In this document: piece after piece, positions 1 to 9,653 of the stretch | Position numbering within the stretch: position 1 is the first letter of the stretch | How the letters are laid out: every line of letters starts with the position of its first letter | NCBI GenBank assembly: GCA_035560235.1 | Contig: DATMAG010000093.1 | Span: forward strand, 83,462 to 147,461 | DNA length: 64,000 nucleotides | DNA from: DASRDU01 sp035560235 | Lineage (GTDB): Bacteria; Acidobacteriota; Blastocatellia; RBC074 | Reading direction: 5' to 3' | Position numbers and translations under genes: made by a program | Notes under the pieces: generated by a model | The model's input: only the letters and a program-made list of their open reading frames with translations | Told to the model about the DNA's origin: nothing | The model's database searches: none

Positions 1-748
1 ACATCGTCACGAGCGCCTGCGCCACCGGATCAAGGCGGTTGAGCGGAATCCGGTTATTCGGGAACGGGTCGCGCAGGTATTGCAGATTGTTTTCTGAAAC
101 AGGCTGCGCCGGGTCGTAATTCGGATTGGGCCGCGTCGTCAGCGGATCATAGATCGTTACCGGGTTTCCGGCAGTGTCCACGAGGTCAGAAAAATCGCCG
201 TTGCGCTGCCTGGCAGTCGGAATCGTAAAGAGCGCGCTCTGGGCAATGCGTTCACGCGTGCCTTCGTAGGAAACCGAAAAGAACGTTTTGTTGCGCCCGT
301 CGTAAACAAAGGGCAGGCGCACCGGCCCGCTCAGCGTAAAGCCGAACTGATTGCGGCGCAGCAGCGATTTCGTCCCGCCGCGCTGCCTGACTTCGTGCGG
401 CAGCGCATCGAAGGCATCGTTGCGCAGGTATTCATAAATGCGCCCGGTGAATGAATTCTGCCTGCCCGAACTTTTCAGTTTGCCGCCCTCGCCAATCTGC
501 CCGATCTGCACGCGGAATTCCTGAACAGCCTTCTGCAATTCGCTCGGCTGCGGTCGGCGCGGCGTCGGCGCGGGCGTGGGTCTGCTCTGCGGCTTGTCCT
601 GCGCAGTGGCGGCATTGGCTGGCGCAGACTGGCTGAACGCCAGCGCGGCGCTGGTCACAATCAGCGCGAGCGTGCAGGCGGCAATGAGGAAGCGATGACG
701 TAACCGGCGCTGTAACTGGTCGGGGATTCTGATCTGACTGTCTGACAT
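1..748 (-). CDS. Oar-like outer-membrane receptor lacking regulatory and plug domains (partial)
   Basis: The reading frame runs off the left edge and begins at an ATG at 748. The first 40 residues form a signal peptide with hydrophobic run FLIAACTLALIVTSAALAF. A Pro-rich linker follows (PTPAPTPRRP). The protein then enters directly a segment typical of the barrel of Oar-like receptors: VQEFRVQ, GRIYEYLRNDAFDAL, RRNQFGFTLSGPV and NKTFFSVSYEG. In the full-length homologues of this window (972-4277, 9654-13025, 42660-46061) a carboxypeptidase-regulatory domain and a plug of about 200 residues precede this segment; here they are missing. I infer an internally deleted paralogue or a barrel-only variant. 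It lies downstream of the complete receptor on the same strand, 223 bases away. The C-terminus is outside the window. Confidence 0.7.
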   Translation of the reverse strand, partial: MSDSQIRIPDQLQRRLRHRFLIAACTLALIVTSAALAFSQSAPANAATAQDKPQSRPTPAPTPRRPQPSELQKAVQEFRVQIGQIGEGGKLKSSGRQNSFTGRIYEYLRNDAFDALPHEVRQRGGTKSLLRRNQFGFTLSGPVRLPFVYDGRNKTFFSVSYEGTRERIAQSALFTIPTARQRNGDFSDLVDTAGNPVTIYDPLTTRPNPNYDPAQPVSENNLQYLRDPFPNNRIPLNRLDPVAQALVTM

Positions 749-875
749 CTCAACTATCGAAATTCTTCAATCGGCAAGCCGGGGGCAAAGTTTATCCGTG
801 AGGCTGATACGATAGCTCAGGTGAGCAGATCACGCCAGGGGTGGAGTCGCGTAAAAATTGTAGAAAGAAACGCTG

Positions 876-963
876 GCACAGCTCCGCGAACGTCAGTGAA
901 ACGCAGACTCGTCTGCAGCCTGATCGCAATATTCTCCGCTCGCTGACGCCCGCGGCACTGTAC
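876..963. repeat. Degenerate copy of the GC-rich hairpin repeat (family A)
   Basis: The right arm (934-963), read on the minus strand, contains GCGTCAGCGAGCGG preceded by GTACAGTGCCGCG. This closely resembles the arm of the hairpin at 19680-19750. The left arm (876-900, GCTCCGCGAACGTCAGTGAA) pairs with it only partly. It lies in the gap just after the stop of the receptor gene at 972. Confidence 0.5.
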
Positions 964-971
964 CGCTTACC

Positions 972-3900
972 TCAGAAATTGAAGCGCACGCCGAACTGCA
1001 TCTTGCGGGCATCTGCCGCCGAAGTGAAACCGAGCGGCTGGGTCGGCGCTTTCGTGCGATCACCATTGACTCTGAAATCAGTGGCAGTCGCAAGGGTGGT
1101 GCCGACGACGTTGTTGATGCCTGCCAGATTGGTGTGGTTGAAAAGATTGAAGCTCTCAACGGTGACTTCAAAGTACCGCTGCTCCTTCACGGCAAAGCGC
1201 CGCGCCAGCCGCAGGTCGAAGCTGTAAAACGGCTCGCCCGTGCCAGTGTTGCGCCCGGCCTGACCCGGACGGTCGCTCTGTGAACGCCCGTCGCCGTTGG
1301 CATCGAAGCCGAGCAGCAGGTTGAACGGACGCCCGCTGCCCGCAATGAAGATCGGCGCCAGCTGCCAGTCCCTGGCCACCGGATTATCGAACGGGCTGGC
1401 AAAGATGCCGCTGATCACAAACCGATGCCGCTGATCGAAGGCCGAGAGCGCGCGGTCGAGCCGGATGTTGAGCGGGTTCTGCGCCGAGAAGTCGCTGTTG
1501 AAGTCAGTCACTTCATCAATCGCCTTCGAGTAAGTGTAATGTGCGTTCAGGCCGATGCGACTGCTGAACCGCTTCGTCACCTGCAACGTGCCGGCGTGAT
1601 AGAACGAGCTGGCCGATGATTCGTAGATGTTGTCCTGGAGGCGCAGCGGATTGCGGAAGTCGCTCGTCAGCCCGGCAGCCGCCTGTGCCGCCGTCGGGAA
1701 GCGGATGAAGGTCGCGCCGCCGTTCGGGTTGAGCGGATTGACCGGGCCGGTGCGCTTGAACTGATTGCTGTCGCGGTTGCGCGTCAGGTACAGGCCGCGT
1801 GCGTACAGATAACTCGCTTCGAGCGAGAATCCGCCGCCGAGGCTCTGCTGAATGCCAAGGCTGGCCTGATAAGTCGTCGGGCTGCGGTAATGCGGTTCCT
1901 CGCGGAAGCGCACCTCAAGCGGCGCGCCCGCCCGCGGCGTCAGATTGATTGGCGCGGCGGCGAGGTCAGCCGCTGTAATCGGACGCGTCCCGAGGATTCC
2001 ACGCGCCAGCAGCGTCTGATAGATCGTGAACGAAGTCGGCAGTCCGAGCGCATTTGAAGTGGCAGTCGCCAGCACAATGTTGATGTTGCCCGGATCGCCC
2101 CTCCCGCTCAGTTCAGTCGTGACGTTGGCGACGGCATTATTGATCGGGCCGACAAAGATGCCCGCGCCGCCGCGAATCACGGTGTTTCCTTTTTTGAATG
2201 GATCCCATGAGAACCCGGCGCGCGGCTGGAAATCGCCTTTGTAGGTCGGCAGGAAGAACGGTTCTTCGCTGATGTAGTAGCGCAGGCCGTAATTGAAGGT
2301 GAAGTTCTGCGCCATCTTCCAGGTGTCCTGAACGTAGAACGAATTGCGATCAGTCCAGGATTTCGCCAGCGGATCACCGAACCCGGCCTGATAGACAATC
2401 GGCAGATTGAAGTTGAAGGACTGGAGCGCGTTGACCGGCGCACTCAGCGCACTCACCAGATCGGGCCGGTTGGCAGCGGTCAGGAAGGTCGTGATCTGCT
2501 GCACCACTGTCGGCCCCAGCGCCGGATTGAGCGCGATGATATTCGACAGCGGAATGGCCGCGCCAAAGTTGAAGCGCCCGCCAAAGAAGGTCTGACTGTC
2601 GGAATCAACATCGAGCAGGTTGATCGCAAAGCCGAACTTGAGGGTGTGACTGCCCGCAATCCTCGTCAGATTGTCAGCGATGTCGTAATGGCGTTCGATG
2701 GTGGTCGCGGGCAGGAAGATGTCGCGTCCGAAGTTGCCGAAGCCTTCGATGTTGAATTCCGGCCCGATCCTGTCATTCGGGATCACGCTGAACCGCTGAT
2801 ACCCGAACTGCAGTTTCAGTTCATTGAAGAACGTGTTGCTGAACTGATAGTTGTGCGAGGCCAGAATGTCGCCGCCGAAACTGTCGAGCGTGCGCCCGCG
2901 CGAAACTGCCGTGAGCGCCCCGGCAGCCTGATTTTCAAAGACGAAATCGTTGATATTGGCGCGAATGTAACCAGTGCTGCGGTCAGTGAAATTGTGATCG
3001 AAGCGCGTCGAAAAGGTCGTCTGATTCGAATCGAACGGAAACTGACCGGTCGCATCGGTGAAGAGCTTGACGGTGCGCGGGTAATTCGTTGACGTCGTGG
3101 TCAGAGCCGAGCGCAGACCGGCGGCGACAGCGGCGAGCTGAGCGTTGCCGCTCGCCGCCAGAAAATCCAGCAGCCCGGTCTGTGAAGCTGTGGGCTTGAA
3201 AATATTCGGATCGTTGAGCAGATTGACGAAAGTTGTTTCGCCCTGATTGAAACGTTCAGCCGCCGCAAAGAAGAAAGTCTTGTCCTTTCTGAGCGGGCCG
3301 CCAAACGAGCCGCCAAACTGCTGCCGGTCGAAATCGGACTTGCCCTGCGGATTGAAGTCGAACGCATTGCGCGCGTCGAACCGCTGATTGCGGAAGAACC
3401 CGAAGACGCTGCCGTGATATTCGTTGCCGCCGGTTTTGGAAACGATGTTGACGACGCCACCCGAAGCGCCGCCGAATTCGGCGCTGAAGCTGTTGCGCAG
3501 CACCTGAAACTCCTGCACCGCCTCCTGGCTCAGCCCGCCGCGCACGCCGCCCGATGAATTGAGCGTTTCAGCGCCGTCAAGCGCGACCGAGTTGCCGCGC
3601 CCGTTGTTGCCGCCGAACGACAAGCCTGATTGCGGCGTCTGCGCGACGCGAAAGTCCGAAGCGTCCGCGATGTTGTCCGAATCGGTCACACCCGGCGTCA
3701 GCAGCGCGTAATCAAGATAGTTGCGGCGACTGATCGGCAGGTTCTGAATCTGCCGCGATTCGATAACTGACGACTGCTGCGTGCGTTCAGTCTCGACGAC
3801 TTCAGCGCCCGCGACGACCTCGACTGCGATTTCGACCTTGCCCGCAGCCAGTTTGATCGGGATGTTGGCCTGCTGACCGACGGTCAGTTCCAGGCGCGTG

Positions 3901-4277
3901 CGACTGGGCGCAAAGTTCGCGGCCTCGACTTTGAGTTCATAAGCACCGGGCAGCAGCTGCACGAAGATATAGCTGCCTTCGGCATCGCTGACGGCGGTTC
4001 TGCTGGTGCCCTTGTTGAGGTCGGTCAGTGTAATCTTTGCTCCGGGAATGGCCGCCTCAGCCTGATCGGTGACGGTGCCGCGCAGTTCCGCCGTCGAACT
4101 CGATGCCTGCGGATAAGCAGTCAGAACGCCGACACTCAGGATTAAAAGAAACAGGCCGGTCAGCGTCGCCGCGACTCTGGTTATCAGGGACTGATTGATG
4201 CAACTTACTGGTTGATGATTGTTTTCTGCTGCAGTCAGTTTCACTGACTGGCTCAAACAGCTTCCAATACTTCGCAT
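972..4277 (-). CDS. Oar-like TonB-dependent receptor with carboxypeptidase-regulatory domain
   Basis: An outer-membrane transporter or adhesin-like receptor of 1101 residues; the substrate cannot be predicted. A long leader ends in the hydrophobic segment TLTGLFLLILSVGVLTAYPQA, around residue 57. Then come a CarboxypepD_reg-like beta-sandwich (about 62-145, ELRGTVTDQAEAAIPGAKI), a plug region (about 150-290, with LPISRRNYLDYALLTPGV and VALDGAETLN) and a large beta-barrel. The last residue is Phe (FGVRFNF), as expected for a BAM-recognised barrel. The ATG at 4277 is supported by an AGGAGG Shine-Dalgarno sequence 8 bases upstream. No TonB box is obvious by eye. The truncated relative at 1-748 lies downstream on the same strand. 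Confidence 0.88.
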   Translation of the reverse strand: MRSIGSCLSQSVKLTAAENNHQPVSCINQSLITRVAATLTGLFLLILSVGVLTAYPQASSSTAELRGTVTDQAEAAIPGAKITLTDLNKGTSRTAVSDAEGSYIFVQLLPGAYELKVEAANFAPSRTRLELTVGQQANIPIKLAAGKVEIAVEVVAGAEVVETERTQQSSVIESRQIQNLPISRRNYLDYALLTPGVTDSDNIADASDFRVAQTPQSGLSFGGNNGRGNSVALDGAETLNSSGGVRGGLSQEAVQEFQVLRNSFSAEFGGASGGVVNIVSKTGGNEYHGSVFGFFRNQRFDARNAFDFNPQGKSDFDRQQFGGSFGGPLRKDKTFFFAAAERFNQGETTFVNLLNDPNIFKPTASQTGLLDFLAASGNAQLAAVAAGLRSALTTTSTNYPRTVKLFTDATGQFPFDSNQTTFSTRFDHNFTDRSTGYIRANINDFVFENQAAGALTAVSRGRTLDSFGGDILASHNYQFSNTFFNELKLQFGYQRFSVIPNDRIGPEFNIEGFGNFGRDIFLPATTIERHYDIADNLTRIAGSHTLKFGFAINLLDVDSDSQTFFGGRFNFGAAIPLSNIIALNPALGPTVVQQITTFLTAANRPDLVSALSAPVNALQSFNFNLPIVYQAGFGDPLAKSWTDRNSFYVQDTWKMAQNFTFNYGLRYYISEEPFFLPTYKGDFQPRAGFSWDPFKKGNTVIRGGAGIFVGPINNAVANVTTELSGRGDPGNINIVLATATSNALGLPTSFTIYQTLLARGILGTRPITAADLAAAPINLTPRAGAPLEVRFREEPHYRSPTTYQASLGIQQSLGGGFSLEASYLYARGLYLTRNRDSNQFKRTGPVNPLNPNGGATFIRFPTAAQAAAGLTSDFRNPLRLQDNIYESSASSFYHAGTLQVTKRFSSRIGLNAHYTYSKAIDEVTDFNSDFSAQNPLNIRLDRALSAFDQRHRFVISGIFASPFDNPVARDWQLAPIFIAGSGRPFNLLLGFDANGDGRSQSDRPGQAGRNTGTGEPFYSFDLRLARRFAVKEQRYFEVTVESFNLFNHTNLAGINNVVGTTLATATDFRVNGDRTKAPTQPLGFTSAADARKMQFGVRFNF

Positions 4278-4493
4278 ATGAATGCCTCCTGTTTCTGATG
4301 TGGCACACTCAAGCCAGCGGGAAAGTTTGCGTGCGATGAACGCAGGCTAGCGAATAAAGAAGCATAGTTCAAGCGGCGGCTTGAGAATCACCGACCCCCG
4401 CGCCAAAGATCACTTGGATTAACCAGCGCGGGAGGTTATGAGAATCGGACGGCTCTGTACTAAACTGCCGCCGTCACCCTTTCATTGGTTAGT

Positions 4494-5261
4494 ATGGAAA
4501 ACAAATCCGGGATGCTGATGGCTGAACGACGCGGCGCGGTGCTGCTTATCACGCTCAACCGTTCCGACAAACGCAATGCGCTGCATCCTGACCTGATTGC
4601 CGCGCTCAATGAAACCCTTGCGGCCACCGCGACTGATGCGTCGCTCAATGTCGTGGTGCTGACCGGCGCTGGTTCGGCCTTCTGCGCCGGACTCGACCTG
4701 GAACACATTCTGACTGCGCCGCCTGAGCAGAAAGCCGCCCGCCTCGAATCAGTCCTTGAAATCTTTCGCCGCCTCTGGACGCTGCCGCAGCCGGTGATTG
4801 CCGCCATCAACGGCCCGGCCATCGCGGGCGGATTCGACCTGGCGCAGTTCTGCGACCTGCGTTTGTGCGCGCCGACGGCGGTCTTTGGCCAGGCTGAAAT
4901 CAACCTCGGCCTGACACAGATCATGTTTCCGCTTTACAAGATCATCGGCCTCAGCCGCGCAAAGGAACTGGCCATGACGGGCGAGGTCATTTCAGCCGCA
5001 GAAGCTTATCGCATCGGACTGATCAATCACATTTATCCGGCTGACGAACTGATTGGTGAAGCGCTGCGACTGGCTGAAACGCTCGCCGCCAAACCGCGCG
5101 CCGCGCTCTTTGAAACCAAACGCCTGAGCCGCGAACTGATCGAAATGGACACTGAAGCCGCCTTCAGAAGAATGAACGCGGCGATTCAGGAAAGATTACG
5201 CTCGGACGAACATCAGCAGACCCTCAATGAATATCTGGCGCGTCTGAAACAGCGCACCTGA
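4494..5261 (+). CDS. Enoyl-CoA hydratase/isomerase family protein
   Basis: A crotonase-fold protein of 255 residues, the usual family length. The N-terminus has GAVLLITLNRSDKRNAL. The oxyanion-hole segments are AFCAGLDLE and PVIAAINGPAIAGGFDLA, followed by the LGLTQIMFP region. In the hydratase position (usually GxxPxxGG..L) it carries NLGLTQIMFPLYKI, so the exact reaction (hydration, isomerisation or other acyl-CoA chemistry) is open. An in-frame TTG at 4485 is possible, but ATG 4494 is the more normal start. The stop is only 10 bases before the alkylsulfatase gene, suggesting co-transcription, although a shared pathway is not evident. Confidence 0.85.
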   Translation: MENKSGMLMAERRGAVLLITLNRSDKRNALHPDLIAALNETLAATATDASLNVVVLTGAGSAFCAGLDLEHILTAPPEQKAARLESVLEIFRRLWTLPQPVIAAINGPAIAGGFDLAQFCDLRLCAPTAVFGQAEINLGLTQIMFPLYKIIGLSRAKELAMTGEVISAAEAYRIGLINHIYPADELIGEALRLAETLAAKPRAALFETKRLSRELIEMDTEAAFRRMNAAIQERLRSDEHQQTLNEYLARLKQRT

Positions 5262-5271
5262 AAGGCCTCTT

Positions 5272-7068
5272 ATGACCTGCCCGACTCTCCGCACTGCCTC
5301 AATGCTTCTGACCGCACTGCTCTTCGCCGCCCTCGCTGCTTCAGCACAGGATGCGCCCGGCAGAGTCGCGCCCGGCATCAATCCTGAACTTCGTGAACAC
5401 ACGCGGCACTTTGAAAGGAAGGTCTACAAAATTGCCGACAACGTTTACAGCGCGGTCGGCTGGGATCTGGCCAACACGATTCTGGTCGAAGGCACAAACG
5501 GCGTCATCATCGTGGACACCGGCGGCGGCATCGGTTCAGCCCGCGAAGTTGAAAAGGAATTGCGAAAGATCACCGGCAAGCCGGTCGTCGCCGTCATCTA
5601 CACGCACTTTCACCCTGACCACATCAACGGCGTGAAGGCTTACGCGACTGATGAAGATGTCAAAGCGGGCAGAGTGGCGATTTACGCGCACGAAATGCTG
5701 CTGCAGAACGTGCAGAATCAGAGCGCCGTCATCGGCCCGATTCTGGGCATGCGTTCGGCCTATTCATTCGGCGCGGCGCTCGACGCTGAAGATATGAAGG
5801 AGATGAACGGCGGCATCGGCCCGAACGCGCATCGCGGTTCGACGGCCGCATTCATCGCGCCGACCAGAACCTTCAAAGACAAACTTGAAGTCACCCTTGC
5901 CGGTGTCAGGATGCAGATGCTGCACGTGCCGAGCGAAGCGCCCGATGAAATTGCGATCTTTCTGCCGCAGAACAAAGTGCTGCTGTCGGCTGAAGTGATT
6001 CAGGGGCCGACGCTGCCAAACATTCACACGCTGCGCGGCACGAGCTTCCGCGATCCGGTGAAATGGTTTCGCAGCATTGACGCGCTGCGTTCATTCAAAG
6101 CTGAACATCTGGTTCCCGCGCACGGTCAGCCGGTATCGGGCGCCGACAAAGTTGAAGAAGTATTGCGAATGTACCGCGGCGGCATTCAGTTCGTTCACGA
6201 TCAGACGATTCGTTATATGAACAAGGGACTGACGCCTGATGAACTGGCCAATACCGTAAAATTCCCGCCGCATCTGGCGAACTTCAAGCCGTACCTGCGC
6301 GAGTATTACGGCACGGTGAAACATTCGGTCAGGCAGATTTATCAGGGCTATCTCGGCTGGTTCGAGGGCGACCCGGTGGAGCTTGATCCGGTTCCGCGCG
6401 CTGAGTCGGCGCGGCGGCACGTGGCCCTGATGGGCGGGCGCGACAGGGTGCTCGCCGAAGCGCGCAAGGCTGATGAGAGCGGCGATGCGCAGTGGGCGGC
6501 TGAACTGGCGACTTATCTGATTCGCATTGATCACAACGACAAAGAGGCGCGGCAGGTCAAGGCCACGGCCTTTCGCAAGCTCGGTTACGCGCAGATGAAC
6601 ATCAACTGGCGCAACTGGTATCTGATGTCGGCGCGTGAACTGGAAGGCACGCTCGATCTGGCGCAGCTTTCAAAAGCCATCGCGCAGGTCTTCAGTTCGC
6701 CCGATCTGGTCGCGGCGTTTCCGGCGCGCGCGTGGGTCGAAGGCTTCTCGATCAGGCTGAAGGCTGAACAGACGAATGAGGTGCAGATGACGATGGGCTT
6801 TGTCTTTCCTGACGTGAATGAAAGTTACGCGCTCGAAATCAGGCGCGGCGTGGCGCAGTTCCACGAACGAATGCCCGAAAAAACCGATGCCACGCTGACG
6901 CTGAACAAAGGCACGCTCAACCGCGTGCTGCTGCAGCAGGTGAAGTTTCAGGAGGCCGCGATCGCCGGTGAAATCAGAATCAGCAGCGGAACCCCGGCTG
7001 ACGTTCAGCGATTCTTCAGTTACTTCGAGCCGCCCCTGTCAGGCGCGATTGAACTGACGGTTCGCTGA
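5272..7068 (+). CDS. Exported SdsA1/BDS1-like alkylsulfatase (metallo-beta-lactamase fold)
   Basis: A predicted periplasmic zinc-dependent hydrolase that removes sulfate from primary alkyl sulfates. It has 598 residues with a signal peptide ending at about ASAQ. The metallo-beta-lactamase metal motif THFHPDH is at residues 111-117, and further ligands are in SEAPDE and PAHGQP. An alkylsulfatase dimerisation domain follows (about 330-460, YYGTVKHSVRQIYQGYLGWF). The C-terminus is SCP2-like (about 470-598, including TLTLNKGTLNRVLL), a hydrophobic-ligand domain usual in this family. It matches the three-domain layout and length of SdsA1. It starts 10 bases after the enoyl-CoA hydratase gene, so fatty alcohol or acid release feeding acyl-CoA metabolism is an appealing but unproven link. 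Confidence 0.88.
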   Translation: MTCPTLRTASMLLTALLFAALAASAQDAPGRVAPGINPELREHTRHFERKVYKIADNVYSAVGWDLANTILVEGTNGVIIVDTGGGIGSAREVEKELRKITGKPVVAVIYTHFHPDHINGVKAYATDEDVKAGRVAIYAHEMLLQNVQNQSAVIGPILGMRSAYSFGAALDAEDMKEMNGGIGPNAHRGSTAAFIAPTRTFKDKLEVTLAGVRMQMLHVPSEAPDEIAIFLPQNKVLLSAEVIQGPTLPNIHTLRGTSFRDPVKWFRSIDALRSFKAEHLVPAHGQPVSGADKVEEVLRMYRGGIQFVHDQTIRYMNKGLTPDELANTVKFPPHLANFKPYLREYYGTVKHSVRQIYQGYLGWFEGDPVELDPVPRAESARRHVALMGGRDRVLAEARKADESGDAQWAAELATYLIRIDHNDKEARQVKATAFRKLGYAQMNINWRNWYLMSARELEGTLDLAQLSKAIAQVFSSPDLVAAFPARAWVEGFSIRLKAEQTNEVQMTMGFVFPDVNESYALEIRRGVAQFHERMPEKTDATLTLNKGTLNRVLLQQVKFQEAAIAGEIRISSGTPADVQRFFSYFEPPLSGAIELTVR

Positions 7069-7135
7069 AGCAGCGCGGCTGAAGAGTCAATCGGTGAATC
7101 CGTGCTATCTTTTGATGAAAGGAAGAGCTGAAGCA

Positions 7136-9256
7136 ATGAAGAATCGAATGGTCAACGCGCTGATCCTCGCGCTGGCGCTGATGCCTGCTTTCACGCCGCC
7201 TGCCGCGAACGCGCAGGACCGGCTGAAAACAATGCCCGGATACGAGCAGTATCAGAAGATGAGCCGCGAAATTCCCGGCTCTGTCAGCACGGGCGTGATG
7301 ACGGTCAGATGGATTGATGACGGCAGGGCGTTTGAGTTTCAGAAGAACGGCAAAAATTATCGCTACGACATTGCGACGCGCACGGCGACTGAAGCTGCCG
7401 CGACAACGGCGACGGCTGAAGGCGCGCGACAGGGCGGCAGGCGCGGCGCTCCGGGCGGCCCGGAGCGTGGCCGTCAGTTCGCTTCAGCCGTTTCGCCCGA
7501 TGGCCGCTTCAAAGCCTTTCACCGCGACCGCAATCTCTGGCTGAGCGATCCGAACGGCGCGAATGAATTCGCCGTCACGACTGACGGCAGCGAAAAGACG
7601 CGCATCAAGTACGGCACGGCAAGCTGGGTATACGGTGAGGAACTCTTTCAGAACACCGCGATGTGGTGGTCGCCCGACAGTAAAAAGATCGCGTTCTACC
7701 GCTTCGATGAAAGTCAGGTGCCGGATTACTTCCTGCAACTGAATCAGACGAAGCTGCAAAGCACCGTGGACATCGAAGCCTATCCGAAAGCTGGCGCGCC
7801 GAACCCTGTGGCCGACATTCTGGTTTACGATGTCGAAACGAAAAAGACCGTGAAGCTTGACGTGCGCGACGGCAAACCGTTCGACAATTCAGTTGTCGGT
7901 CATTACGTCTATCACGTCGCGTGGTCGCCCGACGGGACTGAGCTTCTCTGCAATCGCACCAATCGTCGTCAGAACATCATGGAGTTCATCGCCTGCAATC
8001 CCGGGACGGGCGAATGTCGCGTCGTGGTGCGCGAAGAGTGGTTGCCGAGCTGGACTGAAAACACTCCGGCGATGCGCTTTCTGAAGGACGGCAAACGGTT
8101 CATCTGGACTTCTGAACGCACCGGCTGGAAGAACTTCCATCTTTACGATCTGAGCGGAAAGCACCTGACGACGCTGACGAACCACAGCTTTGAAGTCGGC
8201 AACATCGTGCGCGTGGACGAAGAGGCCGGAGTGCTTTTTTACATGGCGCGCAGCGGCGACAATCCGATGAAGCTGCAACTGCATCGTGTCGGCCTTGACG
8301 GCACAGGCGACAAACGCCTGACCGATCCGGCCTTCAATCACGCGACCGATGTCGCGCCGGACGGCAGGCACTTCATTGACATTGCGCAGACGCACGACAC
8401 GCCGCCCGTGATGCGCCTCGTGGACGGTGATGGAAAGGTGATTGAGGAACTCGGCAGAAGCGATACGACAAAGTTCGATCAGCTTGGGCTGCGACGCGTT
8501 GAACTCTTCAAATTCAAGGCGGCTGACGGCGTGACTGAACTGTACGGGATGCTGCATCGCCCGTCGAACTTTGATCCGAACAAAAAATATCCGCTGCTCG
8601 TCAGCGTTTATGCCGGGCCTGAAACAAACGGCGCGAGAGAGAATTTCACCCTGCCAAATCCGCTGACGGAATACGGCTTTCTGGTCGCGACGATTGATTC
8701 GCGCAGCGCTGGCGGGCGCGGCAAGCGGTTTCTCGATGCGATCTATCAGAAGCTCGGCGCGACTGAAATTGACGATCAGGCCGCCGGTGTGAAGGCGCTG
8801 TGGGAGCGGCCATACGTTGACAGGAACCGCGTCGGCATCTTCGGCACTTCTTACGGCGGTTATGCTTCAGTGATGTGCCTGCTGCGTTATCCCGATGTGT
8901 TTCAGGCCGCGTCGGCTTCGTCGGCGGTGACGGCGTGGTATCACTACGACAGCATCTACACCGAGCGTTATATGTGGATTCCGCAGGAGAACAAGGCGGG
9001 TTACGAAGCGGGCAGCGCGATGAATTATGCCGACAAGCTGCGGGGTCGTCTGATGATCTATTACGGCACGGCGGATAATAACGTGCATCCGAACAATTCA
9101 ATGCAACTGATTCAGGCGCTCGGGCGGGCCGGAAAGAGCTTTGACGTGCAGGTCGGTCCCGATATGGGACATTCCGGGCTGCGGCAGGATCGGATGATGG
9201 AATTTTTCATTGAAAACCTGGTGATGAAGCCTCCCACTGCTGCCTCAGCCAACTGA
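7136..9256 (+). CDS. Exported S9 family prolyl oligopeptidase / dipeptidyl peptidase IV-like
   Basis: A periplasmic serine peptidase of 706 residues, predicted to cleave X-Pro dipeptides. The signal peptide is MKNRMVNALILALALMPAF...ANAQ. An N-terminal beta-propeller (about 40-470; DPP-IV signatures such as WWSPDSKKIAFYRFDE) precedes an alpha/beta-hydrolase domain. The triad is visible: Ser572 in GTSYGGY, Asp647 in GTADNNVH and His679 in GPDMGHSG. An Ala/Arg/Gly-rich low-complexity insert (ATTATAEGARQGGRRGAPGG) lies near residue 90. ATG 7136 was chosen over the upstream GTG 7094 because the signal peptide starts there and GGAAG lies upstream. The gene follows the alkylsulfatase by 67 bases. 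Confidence 0.92.
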   Translation: MKNRMVNALILALALMPAFTPPAANAQDRLKTMPGYEQYQKMSREIPGSVSTGVMTVRWIDDGRAFEFQKNGKNYRYDIATRTATEAAATTATAEGARQGGRRGAPGGPERGRQFASAVSPDGRFKAFHRDRNLWLSDPNGANEFAVTTDGSEKTRIKYGTASWVYGEELFQNTAMWWSPDSKKIAFYRFDESQVPDYFLQLNQTKLQSTVDIEAYPKAGAPNPVADILVYDVETKKTVKLDVRDGKPFDNSVVGHYVYHVAWSPDGTELLCNRTNRRQNIMEFIACNPGTGECRVVVREEWLPSWTENTPAMRFLKDGKRFIWTSERTGWKNFHLYDLSGKHLTTLTNHSFEVGNIVRVDEEAGVLFYMARSGDNPMKLQLHRVGLDGTGDKRLTDPAFNHATDVAPDGRHFIDIAQTHDTPPVMRLVDGDGKVIEELGRSDTTKFDQLGLRRVELFKFKAADGVTELYGMLHRPSNFDPNKKYPLLVSVYAGPETNGARENFTLPNPLTEYGFLVATIDSRSAGGRGKRFLDAIYQKLGATEIDDQAAGVKALWERPYVDRNRVGIFGTSYGGYASVMCLLRYPDVFQAASASSAVTAWYHYDSIYTERYMWIPQENKAGYEAGSAMNYADKLRGRLMIYYGTADNNVHPNNSMQLIQALGRAGKSFDVQVGPDMGHSGLRQDRMMEFFIENLVMKPPTAASAN

Positions 9257-9653
9257 GCTTTCAGCAGGCCGCAGCGCCTGCCACGAAGCTGGAACAGACG
9301 CTCCGGAATTTCCAGAAGCGTGGCAGTGGGAGACGAACCCGCTGCCACATCTGATTTCCCTCTGATTCTGTGCCTGCCGCGCGGGCTCATCCTTCACTCG
9401 CCACTTGACGCGAACCTGCGGCAGAGGGTATAAACCAGCCATCTGTCAGTTGTATAGACCACCGATCATTTGCTTTGCCGGGAAGACAAAAGCCAGCGGA
9501 AAATCGCGGCTGCGATCATAGCAATCAATTACGAGACTGCCGCAGGCGCAATCTCATCTCGTCACTGGTCGCCATTTGATACAGATGCTGCGGCAGGGCA
9601 GCGATTCGCCGCCAGCCCTGAAAATTCCACCACAATAAGCAAGGAGAATTCCC
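9257..9653. other. Intergenic region with an imperfect hairpin
   Basis: No convincing gene was found. A dyad TGCCACGAAGCTGGAA (9279-9294) / TTCCAGAAGCGTGGCA (9310-9325) pairs at its ends but mismatches over four central bases; no T-run follows, so it is not a clear terminator. The rest is the upstream region of the receptor gene at 9654, whose ribosome-binding site AAGGAGAA is at 9641-9648. Confidence 0.4.

Noticed and set aside
4485..4493. Upstream TTG start for the enoyl-CoA hydratase
   Set aside because: An ATG follows three codons later and the added residues match nothing.
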